Origin: JAKAVN01 sp963796565
Lineage (GTDB): Bacteria; Desulfobacterota; Binatia; Binatales; Binataceae
Assembly: GCA_963796565.1 (NCBI GenBank)
Contig: CAWCMA010000003.1
Coordinates: forward strand, 186,001 to 250,000
Length of the DNA stretch: 64,000 bases
Direction: 5' to 3'
The position numbers and the translations under genes were made by a program. The notes beneath the pieces were generated by a model. It had not been told where the DNA came from. It did not search any database and saw only the letters and a list, made by a program, of their open reading frames with translations. Shown here piece after piece: positions 1-10,319 of this stretch. Within the stretch, counting starts at the first letter, position 1. Each line of letters begins with the position of its first letter.

Positions 1-449
1 TTAGAGCTGAAGCTGGTGACTAATTGATCCTTCTTCGGCGAAACTCCACGTTGTGAGCTGTTCGGCACTTCGAGCGACGACACCAACTGGCCGAACGGAG
101 TGATCTGGTCGAGAAAAATCTTCGAGCTGATACCGAAGCTGCCGTCGTACGTGTCGTTGTTCCAGACGAAGGGATAGGAGCCATCGTTGATCGCTCCACC
201 CGGCCCGGCGCAGCCACCGGTCGTCGCCGCACAGTTTGGTGGCAGGATGGTGCCCACCTGGATATTGTTCGGGTTATTGTCGTACACGCTGCGGCTGACC
301 ACCAGGTTGTCGGGGTCGAAGTAGACTCCCCAATCATTCGTATAGGCCGTGGAACTGCCCACAAGCGCAATCGACGCACCCAGGATAACCCGCAGCGCGA
401 ATGCACCCGCACGGCTTCGTTTGCTTGAGATATTCGCTGTCAGTGTCAA
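1..449 (-). CDS. Secreted protein of unknown function, N-terminal part (runs off the left edge)
   Basis: An open minus-strand frame runs from a TTG at 449-447 to the window edge with no stop, giving about 149 residues. It opens with a basic segment (SSKRSRAG), then a hydrophobic stretch (ALRVILGASIALVGSSTA) that reads as a signal peptide, then an exported-looking chain rich in Asn, Asp, Gly and Tyr (DNLVVSRSVYDNN, PFVWNNDTYDGSFG, IFLDQITPFG). I recall similar secreted proteins of unknown function that share a 'DNLVVSRSVY ... VWNN ... SFG..S.IFLDQ' pattern. No ATG lies in frame, so a TTG start behind a GGGGG stretch is assumed. A different frame of the same strand is also open but has an arginine-rich, non-natural composition. 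Confidence 0.6.
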   Translation of the reverse strand, partial: MTLTANISSKRSRAGAFALRVILGASIALVGSSTAYTNDWGVYFDPDNLVVSRSVYDNNPNNIQVGTILPPNCAATTGGCAGPGGAINDGSYPFVWNNDTYDGSFGISSKIFLDQITPFGQLVSSLEVPNSSQRGVSPKKDQLVTSFSS

Positions 450-626
450 ATGAAGTAACCCCCGCGATAAGATTTGTGCGCAGAGGATGGACGAGAACTG
501 TTTCGCCGCGTTTGTACGCGGGTTAAATCGTTGTTTCGAGTCCCACCGCTTGAGGCGCTACCGGCTTGGCGGCGCGATCGACTACAATTGCGCCGGCGCG
601 GGCCGCGGGCCTGGCGCTTCCTCCCG

Positions 627-3512
627 ATGACAGTGCCGCGCACGCTATGGGATAAACTCCGCCGCTCCATCGACGGCGAGGTGCGCGCTGACAACGCCGC
701 GCTCGCGCTCTATGCCGCCGACGCTTCGGTCTATCGGCAGGTTCCGCTGGGGGTGGTGATTCCGCGCCACGAAGGCGATGTGATGCGCACGCTCGCGCTG
801 GCGCGCGAGCATCGCCTCCCGATTCTTTCGCGCGGCGGCGGCACCGCGCTCGCCGGTCAAACCTGCAACGCGGCCATCGTGCTCGACTTCTCCAAGTACA
901 TGAATTCGATTCGCCGCATCGACGCCGAGCGCGGCCTCGCGATGGTCGAACCCGGCGTGGTGCAGGCGCAGCTCAACGCGGCGGTCGCGGCCCAAGGTCT
1001 GTTCTTCGCCCCCGACCCCTCCACCAAGGACCGCTGTACGATCGGGGGAATGATCGGCAACAACTCCTGCGGGGCTCACTCCGCCGCCCACGGCAAGACC
1101 GTCGACAACGTCGAGGCGCTGGAAGTCGCCCTCTACGACGGTACCCGGCTCTCGCCCGGCGCAGGCGGGGAGGGCGAGACCCTGGCTGCCGCCGCGCACG
1201 GCGGGCGCGAGGGTGAGATTTATGCCGCGGCGCGCGCGCTCGCGGATCGCTCGGCGGACGAGATTCGGCGCCGCTTTCCGAAAATTCCGCGCCGCGTCTC
1301 CGGCTACAACCTCGACGAGCTTCTCCCCGAGCGCGGGCATAACCTGGCGCGTGCGCTGGTCGGCTCGGAGGGTACACTCGCGGTCACGCTCGCCGCGACG
1401 CTCAGGCTGGTGCCGCGTCCACGCCGGCTCGCGCTGGTGGTGCTCGGCTTCGACGACGTCTACCTGGCCGCCGACCAGGTGCCGTGGATTTTGGAGCATC
1501 GCCCGCAGGCGCTCGAGGGCTTCGACCATCATCTGCCCGACTTCGCGCGCGCCAAGGGGCTCGACGCGGTGCGGCTTCTGCCCGACGGCCGTGCATTCCT
1601 GATCGTCGAGCTTGGCGCCGATACGGACGATGAAGCGCGCGCGGCGGCCGAGCGGCTCACGGCCCAGGCGCGACGGATACAGGCCTGCGCCGGAGTGGCG
1701 CCGCTCTTCGACGCCGCCGAGCAGCGCGCAGTTTGGAGCCTGCGCGAATCGGGACTCGGCGCCGGTGCGCTTATGCCCGGCCAGCCACGCACCTGGCCGG
1801 GCGCCGAGGACACCGCCGTACCGCCGGCGCGTCTGGGCGACTATCTGCGCCGCTTCGTGCGGTTGCTCGACCGACACGGTCTCGCGGCGGCGACCTACTA
1901 CGGCCACTTCGGCGAGGGCTGCGTCCACTGCCGGGTAAATTTCGATTTCACCACCGCCAAAGGGGTGGCGACGTTTCGCGCCGCGATGCTCGAGATTGGC
2001 GACCTGGTGACCGAGTTTGGCGGCTCGCTCTCGGGCGAGCATGGCGACGGGCTCGCGCGCTCTGAGCTTTTGCCTAAAATGTTTGGTGCGCAACTAATCG
2101 GTGCCTTTCGCGAGTTCAAGCGCATCTTCGACCCGGACTCGATGATGAACCCGGGCGTGATCGTCGAGCCCTATCCGCTCGATTCTCATCTGCGGGTGAC
2201 GCCGTCCTACCGGCCGACGCCGGCCGAGACGCATTTCGACTTCGCCGCCGAAGGCGGGCTCGCGGGCGCCGCGCTCAAGTGCGTAGGGATTGGCAAGTGC
2301 CGCAAGAGCGACGCCGGCACGATGTGTCCGTCATACATGGCGACGCGCGAGGAGATGCATTCGACGCGCGGCCGCGCTCATCTGCTGTGGGAGGCGCTGA
2401 GCGGCAACGGGTTGCTCGAGGGCGGCCTCGGCGATCCCGTACTTAAAAAGGCACTTGAACTTTGTCTTTCGTGCAAGGCATGCAAGACGGAGTGTCCAGC
2501 CGCGATCGATATGGCGGCTTACAAGGCGGAATTTTTCGCGCATTACTATCGGCGCAAGCGCCGCCCGCTCGACGTGCGCCTGTTCGCGCGCATCCACGAG
2601 CTCGCGCGCCTGGGAGCTGTCGCTCCGGAGTTGGCCAACGCGCTCTCGCATGGGCGGAGGCTGGGCGTGATCGCGCGGCGCATCCTGAACGTCCATCCCG
2701 CCCGCGAGCTGCCGCGCTTCGCCGCTCGGACGTTTCGTTCGTGGTTCGCGGAGCGCGGCAGCGTAAGCGACAGACGCGGCGGCGCCACTGATACGGCCGC
2801 GCGCGAGGTCGTGCTCTTTCCCGATACCTTCAACAACTTCTTCGAGCCCGAGGTCGCGATCGCCGCGACCGAGGTGCTGGAGCGCGCGGGCTTTAAGGTC
2901 GTGATACCGCAGCGCGATCTATGCTGTGGGCGGCCGTTGTACGACGCCGGGATGTTCGATCGCGCTCGATGGCGCTTGACGCAAGCGATGGATACGCTGG
3001 CGCCGTTGGTCGAGCGCGGCGCGGCGCTGGTGGGGTTGGAGCCGAGCTGCCTGCTCACCTTTCGCGACGAGCTACCGAGTCTCTTCCCCCGCGACCCGCG
3101 CGCCGCAGCGCTTTCGTCGCGGGCGATGCTGCTCGACGAGTTCCTGTCGCGCGAAGCACAGGGCTTCGTCGCGCCGGCGCTGACCGGGCGCGCGCTGATT
3201 CATGGGCACTGTCATCAGAAGTCGCTGGCGGGAATGAAGAACGAGATGGCTATCCTGGGCGGAATCGGTGGGCTCAAAGTCGAGGCGCCGGACGCGGGAT
3301 GCTGCGGGATGGCCGGACCGTTCGGCTACGGCGCCGACCGCTTTGAGGTTTCACGCGCGATCGCGGAGCGGGTGCTGATACCCGCGGTCCGCCAAAGCGC
3401 GCCCGACACGATGATCGTCGCTGACGGGTTTGCCTGCCGCACCCAGGTTCGCCATTTCTGTCCCGAGCGGCGGCCGCTACATCTCGCGCAGTTGCTGAAT
3501 CTGAAGCCATAG
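627..3512 (+). CDS. FAD-linked oxidase / Fe-S oxidoreductase fusion (GlcD-GlcF or D-lactate dehydrogenase like)
   Basis: A 961-residue soluble protein that joins a GlcD-like half to a GlcF-like half, as in YdiJ/D-lactate dehydrogenase type enzymes that oxidise 2-hydroxy acids and pass electrons through iron-sulfur centres. The N-terminal half has the PCMH-type FAD fold (ILSRGGGTALAGQ; CTIGGMIGNNSCGAHS) and the FAD-oxidase C-terminal domain (FGEGCVHCRVNFDF; GSLSGEHGDGLARSELL). From about residue 550 there are two ferredoxin-type clusters (C-x5-C-x7-C and CLSCKACKTECP), then two CCG cysteine motifs (CCGRPLYDAG; DAGCCGMAGPFGYG). I chose the ATG at 627; the frame is open upstream to a TTG at 474, but that extension is Arg-rich and unlike the family N-terminus. 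The exact substrate cannot be read from sequence. Confidence 0.88.
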   Translation: MTVPRTLWDKLRRSIDGEVRADNAALALYAADASVYRQVPLGVVIPRHEGDVMRTLALAREHRLPILSRGGGTALAGQTCNAAIVLDFSKYMNSIRRIDAERGLAMVEPGVVQAQLNAAVAAQGLFFAPDPSTKDRCTIGGMIGNNSCGAHSAAHGKTVDNVEALEVALYDGTRLSPGAGGEGETLAAAAHGGREGEIYAAARALADRSADEIRRRFPKIPRRVSGYNLDELLPERGHNLARALVGSEGTLAVTLAATLRLVPRPRRLALVVLGFDDVYLAADQVPWILEHRPQALEGFDHHLPDFARAKGLDAVRLLPDGRAFLIVELGADTDDEARAAAERLTAQARRIQACAGVAPLFDAAEQRAVWSLRESGLGAGALMPGQPRTWPGAEDTAVPPARLGDYLRRFVRLLDRHGLAAATYYGHFGEGCVHCRVNFDFTTAKGVATFRAAMLEIGDLVTEFGGSLSGEHGDGLARSELLPKMFGAQLIGAFREFKRIFDPDSMMNPGVIVEPYPLDSHLRVTPSYRPTPAETHFDFAAEGGLAGAALKCVGIGKCRKSDAGTMCPSYMATREEMHSTRGRAHLLWEALSGNGLLEGGLGDPVLKKALELCLSCKACKTECPAAIDMAAYKAEFFAHYYRRKRRPLDVRLFARIHELARLGAVAPELANALSHGRRLGVIARRILNVHPARELPRFAARTFRSWFAERGSVSDRRGGATDTAAREVVLFPDTFNNFFEPEVAIAATEVLERAGFKVVIPQRDLCCGRPLYDAGMFDRARWRLTQAMDTLAPLVERGAALVGLEPSCLLTFRDELPSLFPRDPRAAALSSRAMLLDEFLSREAQGFVAPALTGRALIHGHCHQKSLAGMKNEMAILGGIGGLKVEAPDAGCCGMAGPFGYGADRFEVSRAIAERVLIPAVRQSAPDTMIVADGFACRTQVRHFCPERRPLHLAQLLNLKP

Positions 3513-3537
3513 GTTAACGCGAAACCGGAGACTCGCG

Positions 3538-4134
3538 ATGGAACGGAAAGAGCTGAAGATGTACTCCGACTACAAGAGTCCCTTCGCGTACCTCGCCTTC
3601 GATCCGGCATTCGCGCTCCAGGAGCGATTTGCCGTGCGCGTGCGATGGATTCCGTTCCAGCTCAGGATCAAAGACCGCGGCCAGCGCAGCGCCTATTCCG
3701 ACTACAAGGCGAAGTATTCCTACCTCGACGCGCGCCGCTGGGCCAAGCCGCGCGGGATTCTGATCCGCGCGCCGCAGAAGGTCTACGATACGGCGCCCGC
3801 GCTCATCGGCGGCCTGTTCGCCGAATCGAAGGGTCTGCTGCTGGAATATAGCCGTAGGGTCTACGAATTTTTCTTTCGCCGCGAGTTTGAGGCTGACGAT
3901 CCGGAAGCGGTTGCCGCGCTGCTCGCGAGCCTCGGGCTTTCCGCGGCCGAGTACCGCGAATATTTGAGCGGTGCGGGAGCGCGAGCCTACGCGATCGCGC
4001 AGGAGGAGGCGGCGGCTGACAACGTGTTCGGGGTGCCTCTGTTCTTTTTCGAGCGCGAGCCGTTTTGGGGCCACGATCGGCTGCCGATACTCGAACAGCG
4101 GCTCATCGAAGCCGGATTGTCGCTCCCACACTAG
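3538..4134 (+). CDS. DsbA-family 2-hydroxychromene-2-carboxylate isomerase-like protein
   Basis: A 198-residue thioredoxin-fold protein of the HCCA isomerase / kappa-GST group, whose characterised members isomerise aromatic breakdown products using glutathione. It starts with the family's SDYKSPFAYLAFDPAFALQE segment and has no CxxC pair, which argues against a disulfide oxidoreductase. The C-terminus carries the usual 'GVPLFFFEREPFWGHDRLPIL' type ending (NVFGVPLFFF, then FWGHDRL). It begins 25 bases after the dehydrogenase stop, with CCGGAG in front of the ATG, so co-transcription with that gene is likely. The true substrate is unknown. Confidence 0.82.
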   Translation: MERKELKMYSDYKSPFAYLAFDPAFALQERFAVRVRWIPFQLRIKDRGQRSAYSDYKAKYSYLDARRWAKPRGILIRAPQKVYDTAPALIGGLFAESKGLLLEYSRRVYEFFFRREFEADDPEAVAALLASLGLSAAEYREYLSGAGARAYAIAQEEAAADNVFGVPLFFFEREPFWGHDRLPILEQRLIEAGLSLPH

Positions 4135-4294
4135 CGTGTCCGGTCATTGGGACGCAGTGCCGGGACACATCGCCCGGACGCATCGCCGCAGTGGCGCGGG
4201 GTATGCGTCCGCGCGCAAACGTTGTACATAAAGCTTCGTCTCGATCGGCTCGGGGGGGGGGCGATCACAAAACTTCAAAGAGCGAGGTGCGTCG
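4135..4294 (+). other. Intergenic stretch with imperfect hairpin and a G10 run
   Basis: The sequence shows GTGTCC (4136-4141) complementary to GGGACAC (4162-4168), with a long loop and no T-tract, so it is only a weak terminator candidate for the upstream pair. A run of ten G lies at 4252-4261, about 35 bases before the next start codon; it is prone to slippage and sequencing error. The luciferase-like gene that follows has GCGAGG as its likely ribosome binding site. Confidence 0.35.
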
Positions 4295-5377
4295 ATGAAA
4301 TTCGGAATTATGTTCGACACCCACATCGATAAGTGGGAGCTGATACGCTACGCGGAAGAGCTTGGCTACGACACCGGCTGGGTTCCCGATTCGCAGATGA
4401 TCTGGTCGGACTGCTACGCCACGCTGGCGCTGGCGGCGGTCAACACCAAGCGCATCAGGATCGGCACCGGGGTCGCAATTCCCGGCACCCGGATCGCTCC
4501 GGTCACCGCGCACTCGATCGCCAGCATCGCTCAGCTTGCGCCCGGCCGCGTCTTTCTGGGTATCGGCACCGGCCATACCGCGATGCGCGTGATGGGACAG
4601 GACCCGATGCCGCCGCGCGAGTTCCGCGAATATCTGCGGGTGGTGCGCACGCTGCTTGAGGGCAAGGAAGTCGACTACACCTACGCCGGCAAAACGCGCG
4701 AGATAAAGTTTCTTCATCGCGACCGCTATTTCATCAACCTGGACCAGCCCATCCCAATCTACGTCGCGGCCAACGGCCCCAAGGCACTGCGAGCGACCGG
4801 CGAATACGGCGACGGCTGGATTACGGTGACGGGCAGTCCCGAGGATTTCCACCGCTCGATGCAGTTGGTCGAGGCCGGCGCGAAGGAGGCCGGGCGCAAA
4901 ATCGGTCCGGACTTTTACACTAGCTGCCTGACCACCGCATGCGTGCTGCGGCCCGGCGAAAAACTCAGCGACGAACGAGTCATCAATGAGACCGGCTCGC
5001 AAGTGGCGTGCACGATACATTTCGCCTACGAAATCTGGAAACAGCGCGGCGAAAAGGATGAACTGATCCCGCCATTCTTCGCCAACATCTGGGACGACTA
5101 CCTGAAGCGGGTGAAGAACTTCAGCCTGCCCGAGACCGCGCGCTTCCGCCAAATCCATGAAGGCCACTGCACGTTCCTGGTGCCCGAGGAGCGGCGCTTC
5201 ATTACGCCGGAGGCAATCGCGGGAGTCTGCATCGTGGGCACGCCCGAAGAGATCATCCATCGGGTTCGCGCGCTGGAGAAGGCCGGGATCAAGGAAATCA
5301 CGATGCTGCCGCCCGCGGATTACCAGCGCAAAGTGTTTCGCGACATGGCGGAGATGGTCATGCCGGCATTTCGATAG
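4295..5377 (+). CDS. Luciferase-like (LLM class) F420-dependent oxidoreductase
   Basis: A 360-residue TIM-barrel protein of the bacterial luciferase / F420-dependent reductase family. The start MKFGIMFDTHIDKWELI, the barrel segments TKRIRIGTGVAIPGTR and APGRVFLGIGTGHTAMR, and the late PIPIYVAANGPKALRATGEYGDGWI segment (the cofactor-phosphate region) are diagnostic. Such enzymes move hydride between F420 (or FMN) and varied substrates; none can be named from sequence. It is one of three such genes in the window (others near 18.8 and 20.5 kb), which is a lineage hint. It faces the kdp regulator gene tail to tail 30 bases away. Confidence 0.88.
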   Translation: MKFGIMFDTHIDKWELIRYAEELGYDTGWVPDSQMIWSDCYATLALAAVNTKRIRIGTGVAIPGTRIAPVTAHSIASIAQLAPGRVFLGIGTGHTAMRVMGQDPMPPREFREYLRVVRTLLEGKEVDYTYAGKTREIKFLHRDRYFINLDQPIPIYVAANGPKALRATGEYGDGWITVTGSPEDFHRSMQLVEAGAKEAGRKIGPDFYTSCLTTACVLRPGEKLSDERVINETGSQVACTIHFAYEIWKQRGEKDELIPPFFANIWDDYLKRVKNFSLPETARFRQIHEGHCTFLVPEERRFITPEAIAGVCIVGTPEEIIHRVRALEKAGIKEITMLPPADYQRKVFRDMAEMVMPAFR

Positions 5378-5407
5378 GAGCCGCGCAAAGACGGCGCGCG
5401 GGCGTGC

Positions 5408-6741
<1,334 letters not shown>

Positions 6742-6742
<1 letters not shown>

Positions 6743-8526
6743 CAGGCCTCCCGCGAAGCCGGCAGTTGGACCACGAAACGGCTGCCCACCGGAGCGTTGC
6801 CGGTCACGAAGATCCGCCCGCCGTGCGCCACCACGATGTCCTTGACGATCGCCAGTCCCAGTCCTGCCGATCCTTTCTCCGCGCCGTCGCCATACTGTGC
6901 GAAACGCTCGAAGACATAATCGCGCAGCTCGGGCGCGATGCCTGGACCGGAGTCGGCGACCTCTAGTTGCACCGTATCATTCACCCATCCAGTCGTGACT
7001 TCGATTCGTCCACCTTGCGGAGTATAGCGCAGCGCGTTGCCAATCAAGTTCGACACCACCCACGAAAGCTTGACCGGATCGCCGCTGACCGGCGGGACTT
7101 CCACGATATGGCGCTCGAGCGCGACGTGTTTCTCCTCGGCCTGGAGGCGGAAGCGCCCTGCGACCTCATCGGCCACGTGTGCGAGGTCGAGGCGCTCGCG
7201 CTTGAGCGAGATCGATGCCAGCTCGCCGCGGGCGAGGTTGAGCAGGCTGTCGGTGAGCTGCTTCATCCGTGCGCATTCCTCGAGAATCGTGCGCAAAAAC
7301 TCGCGCTGCCTGGGGTCCAGACTCGCCTCCTCGCGCTGCAGCAGTTGCGCGGAAAGCGCCAGCGAGGTAAGCGGGGTGCGCAGCTCGTGCGACAATGTTT
7401 CGACCAGGTTGCTGCGCGCGCGATCCTGGTCACGCAGGTAGGTGACGTCCTGCAAAATGAGCAAGGTGCCGAGCGCGGCGCCCTCGGCGCGCCGCAATGC
7501 GATGGGCTTCAGCACGTAGGAATGATCGCGGCCGCGGACGTGCAGTTGCACCTCGGTACGTGGCCCGTCCGGTGCGGCGCGCCGCAGTCCGCGCAGCGCG
7601 TCACGCACGCGCCGGTAGTGCGGCGAGTTGCTGCTGAGGTCGTCGAACGGGCTGCCCAGCGCGTCGGCGGGCTCGATGTCCATGATGAGCGCGGCGATCT
7701 CGTTGATATGGGTGACGATTCCCGCCGAGTCGATCAGCGCTACCCCATCCTCGAGGCTTTCGACGATCGCTTCGGTCTTGCGCTTTTCGTACAGCAGGCG
7801 CTCGACGTTGAGCTTTTCATATTGCTCGAGCTGCTCGGCCATCTGGTTGAACTCGCGCGCCACCGCCTCAAGCTCGGCCAGCGGTTGCGGTCCCAGACGC
7901 ACCTGGGTGCGCCGCTGGCTGATCCCGCGCAGCCGCTCCGTCAGCTCGGTGAGCGGCCGCGCCAGGGCCCAGCCAATGGCCCACGAGAGCGCGGCGCCCG
8001 TCACCAGTACGACAAGAAGGCCGGCGGCGAATTCATAGGTGAGGCGCTTGCCGAGCCCCGCCGCGCGGCTGTCCGCGCGCCACATCGCAGCCTGGTTCAT
8101 CGCGATCAGATCGTTAAGTCGCGCGTGCAGCTCGTCGAACTCGCCATCGTGGCGTGCTGCTGGCGAAGCGACAGCGATTTCATCAAACAACCGCCGCCCG
8201 CGCTGCTCGATATCGTGCGCCAACTCGGGCTCGCCCAGTTCGGTGAAGTCGTTGTTCTCGATATTCATCCAGTGCATGAAGGTGGCGCGGGAGTCAGTGA
8301 CCGCGTCGCGTGCGCGGCCGTCGCGCTCGGCCAGTTGCAGGACCCGCAGCGTCTCGTGCATGTGCTGGGCGACCTCGATGCTGACGTAGTTACGATGGAG
8401 GGTCTCGCGAATCGAGGTGCCGAGCTGGTAAACGCGGGGCAGGGCATACAGGCCGAGCCCGATCACGAGAATGACCAGCACCAGGCTGGCATTGCGAATG
8501 CGCGCGCGCAGCGATGGAGCGCTCAT
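6742..8526 (-). CDS. Membrane sensor histidine kinase (HAMP-PAS-HisKA-HATPase), kdp-linked
   Basis: A 594-residue kinase. It has a transmembrane segment near residues 11-31, a helical periplasmic sensor with several His/Glu residues, a second membrane segment near 168-190, HAMP, a coiled coil, a PAS domain (about 265-380), HisKA with LSHELRTPLTSL, and HATPase with N box NLIGNALRYTP, G1 DSGPGIAP and G2 GLGLAIVKDI. The start at 8526 overlaps the KdpD-like gene by ATGA; a longer frame upstream encodes only Arg-rich shadow. It supplies the kinase module that the neighbouring short KdpD lacks. It is not itself a KdpD C-terminal half, since it has its own sensor and HAMP. Confidence 0.9.
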
Positions 8527-9686
8527 GGCTCTTTGTCCGGCTCCTCGGCATTGCCGCCGACGACCTCGACGTCGAAATCGGTCGCGGCGCTGAGCAGCCG
8601 CTTGGTCACGTCGCCTCTGAGCAGGCGGCGCCACAATGGCTTGTGCGTGCGGCCGAGCACGATCTTGGTGACCCCGTGCTCGCGCGCGAATTCCAGCATC
8701 GTCTTCGCGACGTCCTCGGATTTGAGCCACACGGTCTCGGCGCCGAGATCGCCCGCCAGGTTAATATTGTCGAGCAGCTTGACGAAGTCGTGGGTATTGA
8801 TTCGGCTGACCGCTTCGGACGGCGTCTCAACGTGCACCGCGTACCAGTCGGCGCCGAGCTGCCCTGCGATGCGACAGGCCTTGCGCAGGAGCTTCCCGCT
8901 GTCCTGTGCGTTGGAGGACAGACCAACCATCACGCGCTCGGTCGGCTGCGTGCGGCGCCCGCCCTCGCGCTGGAGCGCTTCGCGGCCCTCGCGCTGGCGG
9001 CTGAGTCCGCGCGCGACCTCGCGCAGCGCCACTTCGCGCAGCGAGGCGAGATTGGCTGGCTTGAAAAAATTCTTCAGCGCGTGCTCGACCTGCGCCGACG
9101 GATAGATTTTGCCCTCGCGCAGCCGTTCGCGCAGCGCCTCGACGGTTACGTCGACATTGACGATCTGGTCAGCGCGGGCGAGAAAAGAATCCGGTACGGT
9201 TTCGCGCACGTCCACGCCGGTCAACCGCTTCATCATCGGGTTGAGGCTCTCGACGTGCTGGATATTCATCGCCGTGATCACGTTGATTCCTGCCGCGAGC
9301 AACTCCTCGATGTCCTGGTAGCGCTTTTCATGCTTGGAGCCGGCGACGTTGGTATGTGCGAGTTCGTCGACCACCGCAACCTCTGGCTTGCGCGCCAGGA
9401 TTGCGTCAACGTCCATCTCTTCCATCGGCACACCGCGGTAATCCAGCTTGTGGCGCGGCACCACTTCCAGGCCCTCCGCCTTGGCCACAGTGTCGGCGCG
9501 TCCGTGGGTTTCGATGAAGCCCAGCACGACGTCTATGCCTTTATTGCGAACCTCGTGCCCCTCTTCGAGCATCCGCCAGGTCTTGCCTACTCCGGCCGCG
9601 GCGCCGACGTAGATCTTGAGGCGGCCTTTGCGCTGTTCGGCGACCAGGTCGAGAAAGGATTCGGGCGCGGGGCGCTCCTCAGCCAT
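8523..9686 (-). CDS. KdpD N-terminal sensor domain plus Usp domain, without kinase
   Basis: A 387-residue stand-alone version of the cytoplasmic front half of KdpD. Residues 12-220 are the KdpD sensor domain, with the ATP-binding loop GAAAGVGKTWRMLEE, the family segment VVLGFIETHGRADT and VDELAHTNVAGSKHEKRYQDIEELL. Residues 245-375 are a Usp domain ending in IVLGRTHKPLWRRLLRGDVTKRLL. The membrane helices and histidine-kinase core of full-length KdpD (about 890 residues in Escherichia coli) are missing. It follows kdpC by 35 bases and overlaps the next kinase gene by four. Short KdpD forms without kinase are known from some cyanobacteria and Deinococcus; here the kinase appears to be supplied in trans. 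Confidence 0.88.
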   Translation of the reverse strand: MAEERPAPESFLDLVAEQRKGRLKIYVGAAAGVGKTWRMLEEGHEVRNKGIDVVLGFIETHGRADTVAKAEGLEVVPRHKLDYRGVPMEEMDVDAILARKPEVAVVDELAHTNVAGSKHEKRYQDIEELLAAGINVITAMNIQHVESLNPMMKRLTGVDVRETVPDSFLARADQIVNVDVTVEALRERLREGKIYPSAQVEHALKNFFKPANLASLREVALREVARGLSRQREGREALQREGGRRTQPTERVMVGLSSNAQDSGKLLRKACRIAGQLGADWYAVHVETPSEAVSRINTHDFVKLLDNINLAGDLGAETVWLKSEDVAKTMLEFAREHGVTKIVLGRTHKPLWRRLLRGDVTKRLLSAATDFDVEVVGGNAEEPDKEP

Positions 9687-9721
9687 ACCGGAAAAGTATA
9701 TACGCCCGGCGCCGTTCGGTC

Positions 9722-10315
9722 TCAGCGCGCCGCCGCGCTCATCCGGTTCAGGGCCAGATTGAGCTCGAGCACATTGACGCCCGGTTCGCCGAGGACTCCG
9801 GCAAAGCGCGGCCGTATATTGTCGCGCACGAGGTCGCGCACCGCGTCCTTGCTGAGCCCGCGCGCTTTCGCGACCCGCGTCACTTGGAGCTCCGCCGCTG
9901 CCGGCGAGATTTCCGGGTCCAGCCCGCTGCCCGACGCGGTTACCAGGTCCATCGGGACCTGCGCAGGCGAGGCCCCCGGGTTTTCCTCGATCACCTTGTG
10001 CAGCGCAGCCTTGGTCGCATCGATCAGCTTGCGATTGGTAGGGCCGAGGTTGGAGCCGCCGGAGCTACTCGCGTCGTAGCCCTTATCGCCGGCGGCGGAG
10101 GGCCGCGGATGGAAATATCGCGGGGCGGCGAAATTTTGCCCGATAAGCTCGGAGCCGACGACGTGTCCGTCGCGCGCTACCAGACTTCCGTTCGCCTGCC
10201 AGGGGAAAATCACCTGCGCGATTCCCCAGACCACCAGCGGATAGACGATCCCGGTCAACAAGGTCAGCGCGATTGTCATCGCGATTGCGGTTATCAGCGT
10301 ACGCATTGGTTTCAT
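9722..10315 (-). CDS. kdpC: Potassium-transporting ATPase subunit C
   Basis: A 197-residue KdpC. A single N-terminal membrane helix (ITAIAMTIALTLLTGIVYPLVVWGIAQVIF) is followed by the extracytoplasmic domain with the family blocks GSELIGQNFAAPRYFHPRPSA, SGGSNLGPTN and MDLVTASGSGLDPEISPAAA, and ends in LGEPGVNVLELNLAL. KdpC stabilises the KdpA-KdpB complex and aids ATP binding. It starts five bases after the kdpB stop, and the order kdpA-kdpB-kdpC is conserved. Confidence 0.96.
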   Translation of the reverse strand: MKPMRTLITAIAMTIALTLLTGIVYPLVVWGIAQVIFPWQANGSLVARDGHVVGSELIGQNFAAPRYFHPRPSAAGDKGYDASSSGGSNLGPTNRKLIDATKAALHKVIEENPGASPAQVPMDLVTASGSGLDPEISPAAAELQVTRVAKARGLSKDAVRDLVRDNIRPRFAGVLGEPGVNVLELNLALNRMSAAAR

Positions 10316-10319
10316 TTCC

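Noticed and set aside
645..2093. Long minus-strand open frame (482 codons) opposite the FAD dehydrogenase
   Set aside because: It is an exact shadow of a gene with clear domains; its composition is Arg/Gly/His-rich and no family is recognisable.
6967..9105. 712-codon plus-strand open frame opposite the kinase and KdpD-like genes
   Set aside because: It crosses two well-supported genes and reads like a back-translation of high-GC codons; no domain is visible.
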